Source of the DNA: Flavobacterium sp.
Lineage (GTDB): Bacteria; Bacteroidota; Bacteroidia; Flavobacteriales; Flavobacteriaceae
Length of the DNA: 44,549 nt
Direction: 5' to 3'
NCBI RefSeq assembly: GCF_030146175.1
Contig: NZ_JASLCE010000106.1
Span: 1 to 44,549, forward strand
The notes beneath the pieces are model-generated. The model did not search any database. It worked only from the letters and a program-made list of their open reading frames with translations, and was not told where the DNA came from. This document shows positions 15,821 through 23,197 of this stretch, piece after piece (the first letter of the stretch is position 1; the number at the start of each line of letters is the position of its first letter). A program made the translations under genes and the position numbers.

Positions 15821-16606
15821 ATGAATATAAAATCCATCAATAAAAAAATTCAACCTCAAAAGGATATCCTTTTGAGCCATCCTTTATACAGCCAGATTCA
15901 AAATATAGACGACCTGCATTGTTTTCTTGAAGGACATGTGTATGCCGTTTGGGATTTTATGTCATTGCTAAAAGCATTACAATCCAAACTAACCTGTACG
16001 ACGACACCGTGGTTTGCCACTAAAAATCCGGAAACCCGTTATTTGATCAATGAGATTGTACTCGCGGAAGAATCCGATATTTCATTGGACGGAAAACGAC
16101 TGAGTCATTTCGAAATGTATATCGATGCGATGAACGATTGTCACGCCAATACGACACCGGTATACGAATTTCTGGACAACGTAGTGAACACTCAGAATAT
16201 TTTTGTATCGATCAAACAAAGTAGCTTACATCCCAATATCAAGGCTTTTCTCGACTTTACGTTCCGCGTAATCGAACAGGGAAAACCACATGAAATTGCC
16301 GCTGCTTTTACCTTCGGACGCGAAGATCTGATTCCGGGTATGTTTACCGCCATTCTAAAACATTTTCAGGAGAATTTCCCGGCTACCGATCTTTCCAAAC
16401 TGATTTATTATTTTGAACGTCATATCGAATTAGACGCCGATGATCACGGTCCAATGGCAATGCAGATGATCAGCGAACTTTGCGGCGAGGATTCCGAGAA
16501 ATGGAGCGAAGTGGAAAGTGTCTCTATATTGGCACTCGAAAAACGCATCGGACTATGGAATGCGATTGAAGAAACTATCCGCCAGAAAAACCTGGCAACC
16601 ACATAA
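15821..16606 (+). CDS. DUF3050 protein, heme-oxygenase-like fold
   Basis: The 261-residue cytoplasmic protein matches DUF3050 over its whole length: HPLY at 20-23, FLEGHVYAVWDFMSLLKAL at 35-53, NEIVLAEESD at 77-86, FGRED at 165-169 and FERHIELDADDHGP at 198-211. The family is predicted to have an all-helical heme-oxygenase-like fold. Conserved acidic and histidine residues (E37, E83 or E84, H96, H201, D205, H209) lie in an order reminiscent of the di-iron oxidases of that fold (E, E, H, then H-D-H). A metal-dependent oxidase role is therefore possible but not shown. It is a single gene, with a terminator shared with the convergent operon. No substrate can be named. Confidence 0.85.
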   Translation: MNIKSINKKIQPQKDILLSHPLYSQIQNIDDLHCFLEGHVYAVWDFMSLLKALQSKLTCTTTPWFATKNPETRYLINEIVLAEESDISLDGKRLSHFEMYIDAMNDCHANTTPVYEFLDNVVNTQNIFVSIKQSSLHPNIKAFLDFTFRVIEQGKPHEIAAAFTFGREDLIPGMFTAILKHFQENFPATDLSKLIYYFERHIELDADDHGPMAMQMISELCGEDSEKWSEVESVSILALEKRIGLWNAIEETIRQKNLATT

Positions 16607-16610
16607 AACA

Positions 16611-16639
16611 AAAAACATCCTTTTCAGGATGTTTTTTTA
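16611..16639. terminator. Bidirectional terminator between DUF3050 gene and polyamine operon
   Basis: AAAAAACATCC and GGATGTTTTTTT pair perfectly around TTTTCA. It serves the plus-strand DUF3050 gene and, read in reverse, overlaps the end of the last gene of the minus-strand operon. Confidence 0.85.
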
Positions 16640-17653
16640 TTTGGATTTCCATATAAATCCGTCCAATATATAATGTGTAAACTGCGGTACAACCAACAAG
16701 GGTACCAAAAGAAAATGCAATGTGGTAAGATCGAATCGGACAGCCGAAAAATGTTCCTGCCAGACCGTGACTTCCCAGAGGTATTCTTCGGCAAAAGCTA
16801 TACTAAGCAAAATACCGATATACAATGCTATCTTTTTATAATTTTTAAGCCCCTGCAATATTCCGGTGCTACTTTCATTTTTAGATTCAATTTCTTTTAA
16901 ATAGACCAATGCCATATAAGGTATTCCATGCGAAACGACGTTAAGCGCTGTAAAAATCAAATCATTATTAAAATATACAATCCCAAAATACCAGGATAAA
17001 GCCGTTCCAACAATCACGGTGTTCTTCGGAACATTAAAGTAACGCTCTTTTACAGCTTTATAAACCGTTCGCACGACATAGGCTACAAGTACCAAAACAT
17101 AGCCAAACTGTAGTATTTCCAACAGCGTAGCATTCTGAAACTGCAGAAATTCCCGTGGCATAAACCAGTTAAAATTTCGCGATGGGGACAAAAACCAGTA
17201 CAACATCGGATATCCGGTTGCCGTATAAATTACCAGACTGTCGAAATAGCGGCTGTACTTTTCTCTGGCTTCGTTTCTGGAATACAATCGCATAAAACCA
17301 TATTGCTGTCGGATAAAATGAAAGACAGCCACATAGGCCAATACCGACCAGAAAAAGGCTTCCCCAAAGGAAAACAAGATCATCCCTATTATCAGGCAGA
17401 GTATCGGTAATCCGATTAATAATTTTTTCCGCTTTTGAAATTCAGAGGCGACAAAATAGGTTTTAAACAAGGTGGCATAAACATGCGCGACATCAATAAA
17501 TACAATCAAAAACAACCAGGTATAAAACGAATAGTGTTGTTCGGCCCAAAGGATTTCTTTCTGAAAAAACACAATTACCGCCAGCACCAAAAAGGGAGGC
17601 AATAGGATAAACAGGCTATCTGATTTGGCTTTATGAATCCAGGGTTGCATCAT
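16637..17653 (-). CDS. Polytopic inner membrane protein, last gene of the speD operon
   Basis: The 338-residue protein has about eight to nine hydrophobic segments and no signal peptide. Conserved-looking features are histidines in or near membrane segments: DVAHVYATLFKTYF near 55-68, FHFIRQQYGFMRLY near 112-125 and NVVSHGIPYMALVYLKE near 237-253, with HYILDGFIWKSK at the C-terminus. Histidines in several helices could bind metal or heme, but I do not recognise the family. It overlaps the flavoprotein gene by 23 nt, so it is translated from the same mRNA and probably works with it. A partner role for the periplasmic flavoprotein (for example electron transfer) is only a guess. Confidence 0.85.
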   Translation of the reverse strand: MMQPWIHKAKSDSLFILLPPFLVLAVIVFFQKEILWAEQHYSFYTWLFLIVFIDVAHVYATLFKTYFVASEFQKRKKLLIGLPILCLIIGMILFSFGEAFFWSVLAYVAVFHFIRQQYGFMRLYSRNEAREKYSRYFDSLVIYTATGYPMLYWFLSPSRNFNWFMPREFLQFQNATLLEILQFGYVLVLVAYVVRTVYKAVKERYFNVPKNTVIVGTALSWYFGIVYFNNDLIFTALNVVSHGIPYMALVYLKEIESKNESSTGILQGLKNYKKIALYIGILLSIAFAEEYLWEVTVWQEHFSAVRFDLTTLHFLLVPLLVVPQFTHYILDGFIWKSK

Positions 17654-19259
17654 GTATCATTTTATTAACGGCATTAATACCCTGATGAAAAGCTTCTTCA
17701 AAAATGGAAATTCCGGCCAGATCCGAATGGGCGAAATAAATTCTGTTGCCAATAGATTGTCCGGCCTGTTCTTTTTCTTTTCCGAATAAAAATCCGGGAA
17801 CAGGACTAATCATCCCATGTCCTAAAAGGTGGATATCAATCGCTTCGACATATTGCTCAATATCCGGATGGGCTTTGCTCAAATCGGAAAGCACCTGCCG
17901 CTTCCAATATTCCTTATCTTGCTTATATAGCTCTCTTCGGCTTTGTGGTATATTTGCCGACGAAAAACTATGATAATATGTAATTACTTTTTTAGGCTGT
18001 AGTTGTTGTAAGGATTGATGCTGATCATAAATATATCCCAATCCTTTAGCATCGTATATAACATTATCCCAACACAACGGATAACTGTGGTTGTCGATTA
18101 ATTCTGTCACCGTTACCGTAGCCAGCAACCAGGGCGCATAATGAAATGCTTTTGAAAACTCCTTCCTACCGGTCAGTAAATACTGATTTACAAATTGAGG
18201 CGTAGCCAGAATTACCCGATCAGCTACAATGGTAACCGACTCCTGCTTTTCGCTATCGAATGCGGCTATCACTACGGAATCATTTTTAATTTCGGCCTGA
18301 TACACCAAATGCTTTTTCAATGTTTTCTGATCGGTGTATTTTTTTAAATGCGATGCCAGTCTTGCATTTCCTTCCGCCCAGGTTAACACATTTTCTTTTT
18401 TATCGGCCGTAGCATCGTGTTTCCTTCCACAGAAATAATGAATCCCCGCCCAAGCCGAAACATAGGCGATTCCCAAACCATAATCGTCCCGACAACAATA
18501 GTCAATATAATTCCGTAAAGCTTCCGTCGTAAATCCGTTGCGATCCATCCATTCCAGCATTGTGATTGTATCTAACAGCCGCGTCTCATGATCAGTCGAA
18601 GACAGCACCAACGGGATATCAAACAGATAGGCTCCGTCCAAACCTTTTGCTTTTCTAAAAAACTCCATTTTGTCAAAAAACCGACGGAACTGCTCTTCTT
18701 CCGCCTGAGTAGCTCCCAATCGCGGAACAAGACCTTCCTGCCAGCTATTTTTATAATACAACCGTTCCTGAGGCGAAAACGTCAACTGTTCCTCATCGAA
18801 TACCGGAAAACCTTTGGTATCATAACCGGTAATTATTTTGGTTTCTCCCAGAAATTGCAACAGTTCTTTATCCTGAAAATTGGGCAACGGAAGATAGTGT
18901 GCTCCCAACGGGTATTTCGAGTACCGGTTTTCGCCATTGGACGAATTCCCTCCCAAATGGTCTTCCAGCTCAACTACTAAAAAATCGGTTATTCCTTTTT
19001 TATGGAGTTGTCTCGCCGCACTAAGGCCAGCAATTCCGCCACCTACAATCAGATACGGAATATGAATTTCCCGAACCGGCTTCGGAAAGTTTTTCGCCCA
19101 AAGACGATGCCCCAATATATGGTTCGTTCCTGTGAGTCGCAACAACAGTCCTGTGGCTTTCTGTTTACAGGATTGCACCAGTGGAATCAATAGCAATGAA
19201 GCCGCGATTCCTTTTAAAAAAGTACGTCTTGACTTATAATTTTCCCCACTCTTCATCAA
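17631..19259 (-). CDS. Tat-exported FAD-dependent amine oxidase-like lipoprotein
   Basis: The 542-residue flavoprotein begins with a twin-arginine signal (S10-R11-R12-T-F-L-K), a hydrophobic core and a lipobox-like LVQSC with C31. Folded, cofactor-loaded export and lipid anchoring facing the periplasm are predicted. The FAD-binding Rossmann motif is G73-G-G-I-A-G78 (YLIVGGGIAGLSAARQL), followed by an acidic VVELEDHLGGN and a C-terminal IYFAHSDLAGIS segment that closes the FAD site, as in the NAD(P)-binding/amine oxidase superfamily. It overlaps speE-like by 26 nt and the next gene by 23 nt. Because it sits with polyamine synthesis genes, oxidation of a polyamine or an aminopropyl derivative is a reasonable inference, not a proven one. 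Confidence 0.88.
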   Translation of the reverse strand: MMKSGENYKSRRTFLKGIAASLLLIPLVQSCKQKATGLLLRLTGTNHILGHRLWAKNFPKPVREIHIPYLIVGGGIAGLSAARQLHKKGITDFLVVELEDHLGGNSSNGENRYSKYPLGAHYLPLPNFQDKELLQFLGETKIITGYDTKGFPVFDEEQLTFSPQERLYYKNSWQEGLVPRLGATQAEEEQFRRFFDKMEFFRKAKGLDGAYLFDIPLVLSSTDHETRLLDTITMLEWMDRNGFTTEALRNYIDYCCRDDYGLGIAYVSAWAGIHYFCGRKHDATADKKENVLTWAEGNARLASHLKKYTDQKTLKKHLVYQAEIKNDSVVIAAFDSEKQESVTIVADRVILATPQFVNQYLLTGRKEFSKAFHYAPWLLATVTVTELIDNHSYPLCWDNVIYDAKGLGYIYDQHQSLQQLQPKKVITYYHSFSSANIPQSRRELYKQDKEYWKRQVLSDLSKAHPDIEQYVEAIDIHLLGHGMISPVPGFLFGKEKEQAGQSIGNRIYFAHSDLAGISIFEEAFHQGINAVNKMIHDATLDS

Positions 19260-20751
19260 AATAGCGCACTAAGATCTGATTATCCAAACGATTTATTTCC
19301 ACTGTATTGGCAATCATATCTTTGGAAAAAAAATTAAGTTTATCAAACTGATAATTATAAAAGCGTAATCCATCCGCTTTCCGGTTTACAGTCGAGAATG
19401 CTGCCGACGGATTAAGCGCTGCAATTGTATAGCCCCATTCACCAAACGAAGGCACGTAGGCATGATAGGCATCGACTTGCGGAAAAACTTCATTTATGGT
19501 CTTATTGATACACCAAAAAGACTTTGGTGCAAAATAAGGCGATGTAGTCTGAACCACTATAAAAGCATCCGGACTTAGAATATGCTGTAAGGATCTGTAA
19601 AAATTCAGGGAGTACAGTTTTCCCAAACTGTAATTGGACGGATCCGGGAAATCGATAATAGCCACATCAAATTTTTCCGGACAGTTTTTAGCCCAGATAT
19701 AGGCATCCTGATTGATCACTTTTACTTTTGGATCGATCAGGGAATTTTTATTAAATCCGGTTAGGATCGTATTGGTTTTAAATAGTTTTGTCATTCCTTC
19801 ATCCAAATCGACCAACGTAATACGCTTTACCTCTTTGTATTTCAGAATTTCCCTAACGGCTAACCCATCGCCTCCTCCTAACACCAATACATGGTCGACC
19901 TTTTTGGCAGCGGCCATTACCGGATGTACCAAAGCCTCATGATACCGGTATTCGTCGGCAGAACTAAACTGAAGGTTGTTATTTAGGTATAAACGGTAAT
20001 CGCTTTTATTATGTGTTAACACAATTCGTTGGTAGGGTGTGGAACTCGTATACACAATATTTTCGCCGTACAATTTCCCTTCAGAAAAGGACAGAATAGC
20101 TTCCGAAAAGACAAAAACAACCAACAATAGAAAAAACGAGGCTATCGCTTTTACTTTTAAAACAAACGGACGGTTTAATTCTTTTTTAAGAAGAAAACAC
20201 AGACCAATCGCAATTGCTATATTGATCATACCAAAAAACAAAGAGGTTCGCATTACACCCAATTGCGGAACCAAAACCAACGGGAACAATATAGAAGCTA
20301 ATAAAGCACCTATATAATCGAAGGTAAAAACATTGGATACCAAATCACGGAATTCCACCCGGTCTTTCAGGATATTCATTAGCAACGGAATTTCAAGACC
20401 AACCAGACAGCCCGTAGTAAATACGAGTAGATATAGAATAAACTGAAAATAATCGACACTTTCGAATAACAAAAACAGCACCACGGAACTTAAACCACCG
20501 ACTAAGCCCACCAATATTTCGATTTCGACAAAGGTGTCCAGCAGTTTTTTGGTAATGAATTTTGAGAAATACGACCCAATTCCCATTGAAAACAGGTATA
20601 CACCAATGATCAATGAAAACTGTTTTACGGAATCACCTAACAGGTAACTCGCCAGTGTACCGGCAACGAGTTCGTATACCAAGCCACAGGTTGCAATTGT
20701 AAAAACGGCGATAAGCAATAAAAATTCAAATCGAAGGAATTTTTTACCCAT
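19234..20751 (-). CDS. Membrane-fused spermidine synthase-like aminopropyltransferase
   Basis: The 505-residue protein has seven predicted membrane spans in the first 220 residues, then a cytoplasmic aminopropyltransferase domain. The SAM-like binding motif VLVLGGGDGLAVREIL (about 289-304), the YRYHEALVHP segment and the acidic VDLDEG after strand 2 match spermidine synthases. The catalytic loop normally reads DSxDP; here it is DFPDP, followed by YSLGKLYSLNFY. Soluble SpeE is about 290 residues, so the membrane part is the extra. It would use decarboxylated AdoMet made by SpeD of the same operon. It overlaps DUF350 by 8 nt and the flavoprotein by 26 nt. The amine acceptor is uncertain. Confidence 0.88.
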   Translation of the reverse strand: MGKKFLRFEFLLLIAVFTIATCGLVYELVAGTLASYLLGDSVKQFSLIIGVYLFSMGIGSYFSKFITKKLLDTFVEIEILVGLVGGLSSVVLFLLFESVDYFQFILYLLVFTTGCLVGLEIPLLMNILKDRVEFRDLVSNVFTFDYIGALLASILFPLVLVPQLGVMRTSLFFGMINIAIAIGLCFLLKKELNRPFVLKVKAIASFFLLLVVFVFSEAILSFSEGKLYGENIVYTSSTPYQRIVLTHNKSDYRLYLNNNLQFSSADEYRYHEALVHPVMAAAKKVDHVLVLGGGDGLAVREILKYKEVKRITLVDLDEGMTKLFKTNTILTGFNKNSLIDPKVKVINQDAYIWAKNCPEKFDVAIIDFPDPSNYSLGKLYSLNFYRSLQHILSPDAFIVVQTTSPYFAPKSFWCINKTINEVFPQVDAYHAYVPSFGEWGYTIAALNPSAAFSTVNRKADGLRFYNYQFDKLNFFSKDMIANTVEINRLDNQILVRYFDEEWGKL

Positions 20752-20959
20752 GAATCGCTGCGCTTACTATCATTGAAATCCCGATAATAAAGGCCGCCAG
20801 CACAATTGCTACCGCCACATTATTCTTTTCGGAAATTTCTTTCCATGTATTTTCAGGTGTCAATTTTTCGATTACAAAATAAGACCCTAACAAGATCAGT
20901 AATCCCAACACGGAAAAGACCAAGGAGTTTAAAATGAGTTTTGTACTGATAAAATCCAT
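20744..20959 (-). CDS. DUF350 small membrane protein
   Basis: The 71-residue protein has two membrane spans (about 10-30 and 46-69) joined by a charged loop with the TWKEISEKNNVAVAIVLAAF stretch typical of DUF350. E. coli YjfL has two such units; here there is one, so a dimer would be needed for the same fold. DUF350 often occurs beside DUF4178 and spermidine synthase-like genes. It overlaps the membrane SpeE-like gene by 8 nt, which suggests coupled translation. No enzyme activity is expected; it may form a membrane scaffold. Confidence 0.85.
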   Translation of the reverse strand: MDFISTKLILNSLVFSVLGLLILLGSYFVIEKLTPENTWKEISEKNNVAVAIVLAAFIIGISMIVSAAIHG

Positions 20960-20975
20960 ATTTTTTATTTTTTGG

Positions 20976-21167
20976 TTATTTATGATAAAATCGGTTTACA
21001 CGATGAGTACGCGATTCTGACGTACCGTATTTTTCAACCGTGGCACAATCGCAGATCCGGTTTCCTCCGATTACAAATTGCAAATACACCAAATAAATGG
21101 CTAGCCCTAATAACAGTGGCCATTTATTTTGCTTTATATAGGTTTGCATATTATTTTTCATTGTCAT
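20976..21167 (-). CDS. Small single-span membrane protein with a Cys-Asp-Cys motif
   Basis: The 63-residue protein has a basic N-terminus, one membrane span (WPLLLGLAIYLVYLQFVIGG, about 16-35) and a short tail, NRICDCATVEKYGTSES, ending in HRVNRFYHK. Two cysteines spaced by one residue right after the span are notable. It sits 5 nt after DUF4178 and 16 nt before DUF350, in the reading direction of the operon, so it is likely real despite its size. By the positive-inside rule (Lys-rich N-terminus), the Cys-containing tail may face the periplasm. I do not recognise a family. Confidence 0.7.
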   Translation of the reverse strand: MTMKNNMQTYIKQNKWPLLLGLAIYLVYLQFVIGGNRICDCATVEKYGTSESRTHRVNRFYHK

Positions 21168-21172
21168 CGCTA

Positions 21173-22399
21173 TTATTCATAAGGAGTATACGGACTATCT
21201 TCCCATCGTTTTATTTCGTTATACAGCTCTCCAAAGTAGGCAATTAATACAATCACAGCCATAATAATAACCAGCATCCAAATATTCCAATAGGAGGCTT
21301 TATTCCAGGTTGCCGTTACTTTCATACCGGTATTATTCAGGTCTTCCGGAGCTTTTACAACAGTTATCGCCAGGTGGTATTTTCCGGCACCTATACCGCA
21401 GATACTGAAGTCGTCCGATTGATCGCCTTCGGTCCAGCTTTCGCCTTCCGAATAACCGTGATAATATTCGACATCTTTATTCGCATATATCTCTTCGTTT
21501 GTGTCTTCATTTACCAAAGCTACCTGTGCATTGGCCCACGAATTATCCACTCCGGAATGCACGGAAATGGTTAGTGGCGATGCGCCGCCATTAAGTGTAA
21601 ACGCCGGGGAAATATACTCTTTGTCATTGTATTCGCTAAAAGAAATATCATTGCTAAAAACTACTTCTTCCTGCTTATCGTGATACACATACAAATGCGT
21701 TAACAGAATCAACAAGGTTACCGAACACAATATCAAAGCCAGTTGTCGGACATTAAAAAAATAGGGTTGCACCAATCCGATACCAATCCGATTAGGCAAT
21801 TCTTTCGTAGGCTTAAAAATACGTTTTATCTGATTCTTTGAAATATGTTCACCTAAAAAAACCGTCCGTTCTTCTTTTTCTAACTTTTCAAAAGAGATCA
21901 TATACGGTGGTGCGATAAGTTCAGCCATCGTTATCAGTCCTGTTGGCAAATCAATATCAAAAAAACCGGCCGCTGCTGCTATTCTCGGTCTTGCAATATC
22001 ATACAGCTTAAAAACCTTGTCATTATAATCGATTATTTTGGGATGGCCTTTTGCAAAATCATCCGGAATTTCTCGTAACAAAATCCAGTGTCCACTTACT
22101 TCCGATAAATATAAAAACTTCCCTGTCGTTGAGGCCAGAACATACTCTTTCCAATAGTAATTCATATATTCTTTAACAACAACGCCCGTAACAGTATACT
22201 CTTCCTCTTCCAGTGTCCCTTTTAGTCCCAGTGCAAGACCACCGATCTGTTTGTCGTATTTGTATTTATCTTTAAACGTAAAGTCACCGGTTTCGGTTGC
22301 TTTATAAATACTGAAACAATTGGAACAGACAAATTGTTTCACCGGAAACGGCACTTCAACATCTGTAGGGGTATCACACTGATAGCACGTAATTCTCAT
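21173..22399 (-). CDS. DUF4178 membrane protein with N-terminal zinc ribbon
   Basis: The 408-residue protein opens with a zinc ribbon (C5-x2-C8 and C25-x2-C28). A DUF4178 domain follows (about 45-185), recognisable by YTVTGVVVKEYMNYYWKEYVL and VSGHWILLREIPD. After a span near 218-234 (LALILCSVTLLILL) comes a beta-rich segment of about 130 residues (FTLNGGASPLTISVHSGVDN), probably periplasmic, and a second span (MLVIIMAVIVLIAYFG). The DUF4178 part is cytoplasmic and could sense or bind. It is 3 nt after speD and 5 nt before the small membrane protein. DUF4178 proteins (such as YjfK) are linked with DUF350, PspA-like and SpeE-like genes in other bacteria; the molecular function is unknown. Confidence 0.87.
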   Translation of the reverse strand: MRITCYQCDTPTDVEVPFPVKQFVCSNCFSIYKATETGDFTFKDKYKYDKQIGGLALGLKGTLEEEEYTVTGVVVKEYMNYYWKEYVLASTTGKFLYLSEVSGHWILLREIPDDFAKGHPKIIDYNDKVFKLYDIARPRIAAAAGFFDIDLPTGLITMAELIAPPYMISFEKLEKEERTVFLGEHISKNQIKRIFKPTKELPNRIGIGLVQPYFFNVRQLALILCSVTLLILLTHLYVYHDKQEEVVFSNDISFSEYNDKEYISPAFTLNGGASPLTISVHSGVDNSWANAQVALVNEDTNEEIYANKDVEYYHGYSEGESWTEGDQSDDFSICGIGAGKYHLAITVVKAPEDLNNTGMKVTATWNKASYWNIWMLVIIMAVIVLIAYFGELYNEIKRWEDSPYTPYE

Positions 22400-22402
22400 T
22401 CC

Positions 22403-22765
22403 TTATCTGTTAATTTCAAAATTTTTAATAACATCCGCCTGAAAATAGGCGATATAATCATTTGCCATGTTTTTCACTTTTACCGAATTGTCCTGAAGAT
22501 AATTACACAAATAAATATCCATGGTGAGTTGGTTGTATTCCGGCCAGGTATGAATACAGATATGCGACTCTTTTAAACAGACAGCAATCGTAAAACTGCT
22601 ATTGTCAAAAGTGTGTGTTACTATACCTACTTTTTCGAGTTGGTATTTTTCCAGTATCGTTTCGGTAAAAATAATAAAATCTTCTGCTGTGATAAGCTTA
22701 CGGCTATCCGAAACAGAAAGTGTTAGAAGTTGATGTAATCCGGGAGAATACGAAGTTTGTGTCAT
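22403..22765 (-). CDS. speD: S-adenosylmethionine decarboxylase proenzyme
   Basis: The 120-residue protein is a class 1B AdoMet decarboxylase, which makes the aminopropyl donor for polyamine synthesis and cleaves itself to form a pyruvoyl group. The signature KESHICIHTWPEY is present: S67 is the expected pyruvoyl precursor (cleavage E66|S67), with H72 and C87 at the same spacing (5 and 20 residues) as S63, H68 and C83 of the Thermotoga enzyme. It is therefore expected to be active. It is the first gene of the seven-gene operon, 3 nt before DUF4178. A terminator upstream (22833-22864) isolates it from the ferredoxin operon; I found no clear promoter match before it. Confidence 0.93.
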   Translation of the reverse strand: MTQTSYSPGLHQLLTLSVSDSRKLITAEDFIIFTETILEKYQLEKVGIVTHTFDNSSFTIAVCLKESHICIHTWPEYNQLTMDIYLCNYLQDNSVKVKNMANDYIAYFQADVIKNFEINR

Positions 22766-22832
22766 TAATTATACCCCATTCGGGAAATTTATCGCGTGTA
22801 GTAATTATACGGCAGACTTCTCAAAATGTTAC

Positions 22833-22864
22833 AAAAAAAGCGAAGAAAAATCTTCGCTTTTTTT
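22833..22864. terminator. Terminator between ferredoxin gene and speD operon
   Basis: AAAAAAAGCGAAGA and TCTTCGCTTTTTTT are exact complements around AAAA. It starts right after the stop codon of the ferredoxin gene (minus strand) and lies upstream of speD. Confidence 0.88.
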
Positions 22865-22865
22865 A

Positions 22866-23195
22866 TTATTCCGGAGCCAACTCCAGTTCTAGTCCGTTTA
22901 TTGCTTCCGTGATGTGAATCTGACATCCAAGCCTACTGTTATCTTTTACATTAAAAGCTTCCGATAACATCGCCTCTTCATCATCGTTCATTTCCGGTAG
23001 GCCCACATCGTTGAGTATATAACACTGGCAGGACGCACACATGGCCATTCCGCCGCAAATACCAATGGTTCCTTCCGGCGCCAGTTCGTAGGCACGTACC
23101 AGTTCCATGATATTCATATTCATATCTGTAGGCGCCTGTACCTCATGAACCGCTCCTTCACGGTCTGTAATGATTATCGTTACATCCTGAGACAT
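22866..23195 (-). CDS. 2Fe-2S ferredoxin, adrenodoxin/Isc type
   Basis: The 109-residue electron carrier has C47-x5-C53-x2-C56-x34-C91, the ligand pattern of vertebrate-type (adrenodoxin, Isc Fdx) ferredoxins. C58 is an extra cysteine outside the cluster set. Acidic segments (NDDEEAML, ELELAPE) fit binding to a reductase. It follows the ferredoxin-NADP reductase gene by 2 nt, so the two form a redox pair. Such pairs can supply electrons to Fe-S cluster assembly, and Nfu and Mrp genes lie just upstream, which supports this idea. Confidence 0.93.
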   Translation of the reverse strand: MSQDVTIIITDREGAVHEVQAPTDMNMNIMELVRAYELAPEGTIGICGGMAMCASCQCYILNDVGLPEMNDDEEAMLSEAFNVKDNSRLGCQIHITEAINGLELELAPE

Positions 23196-23197
23196 GG

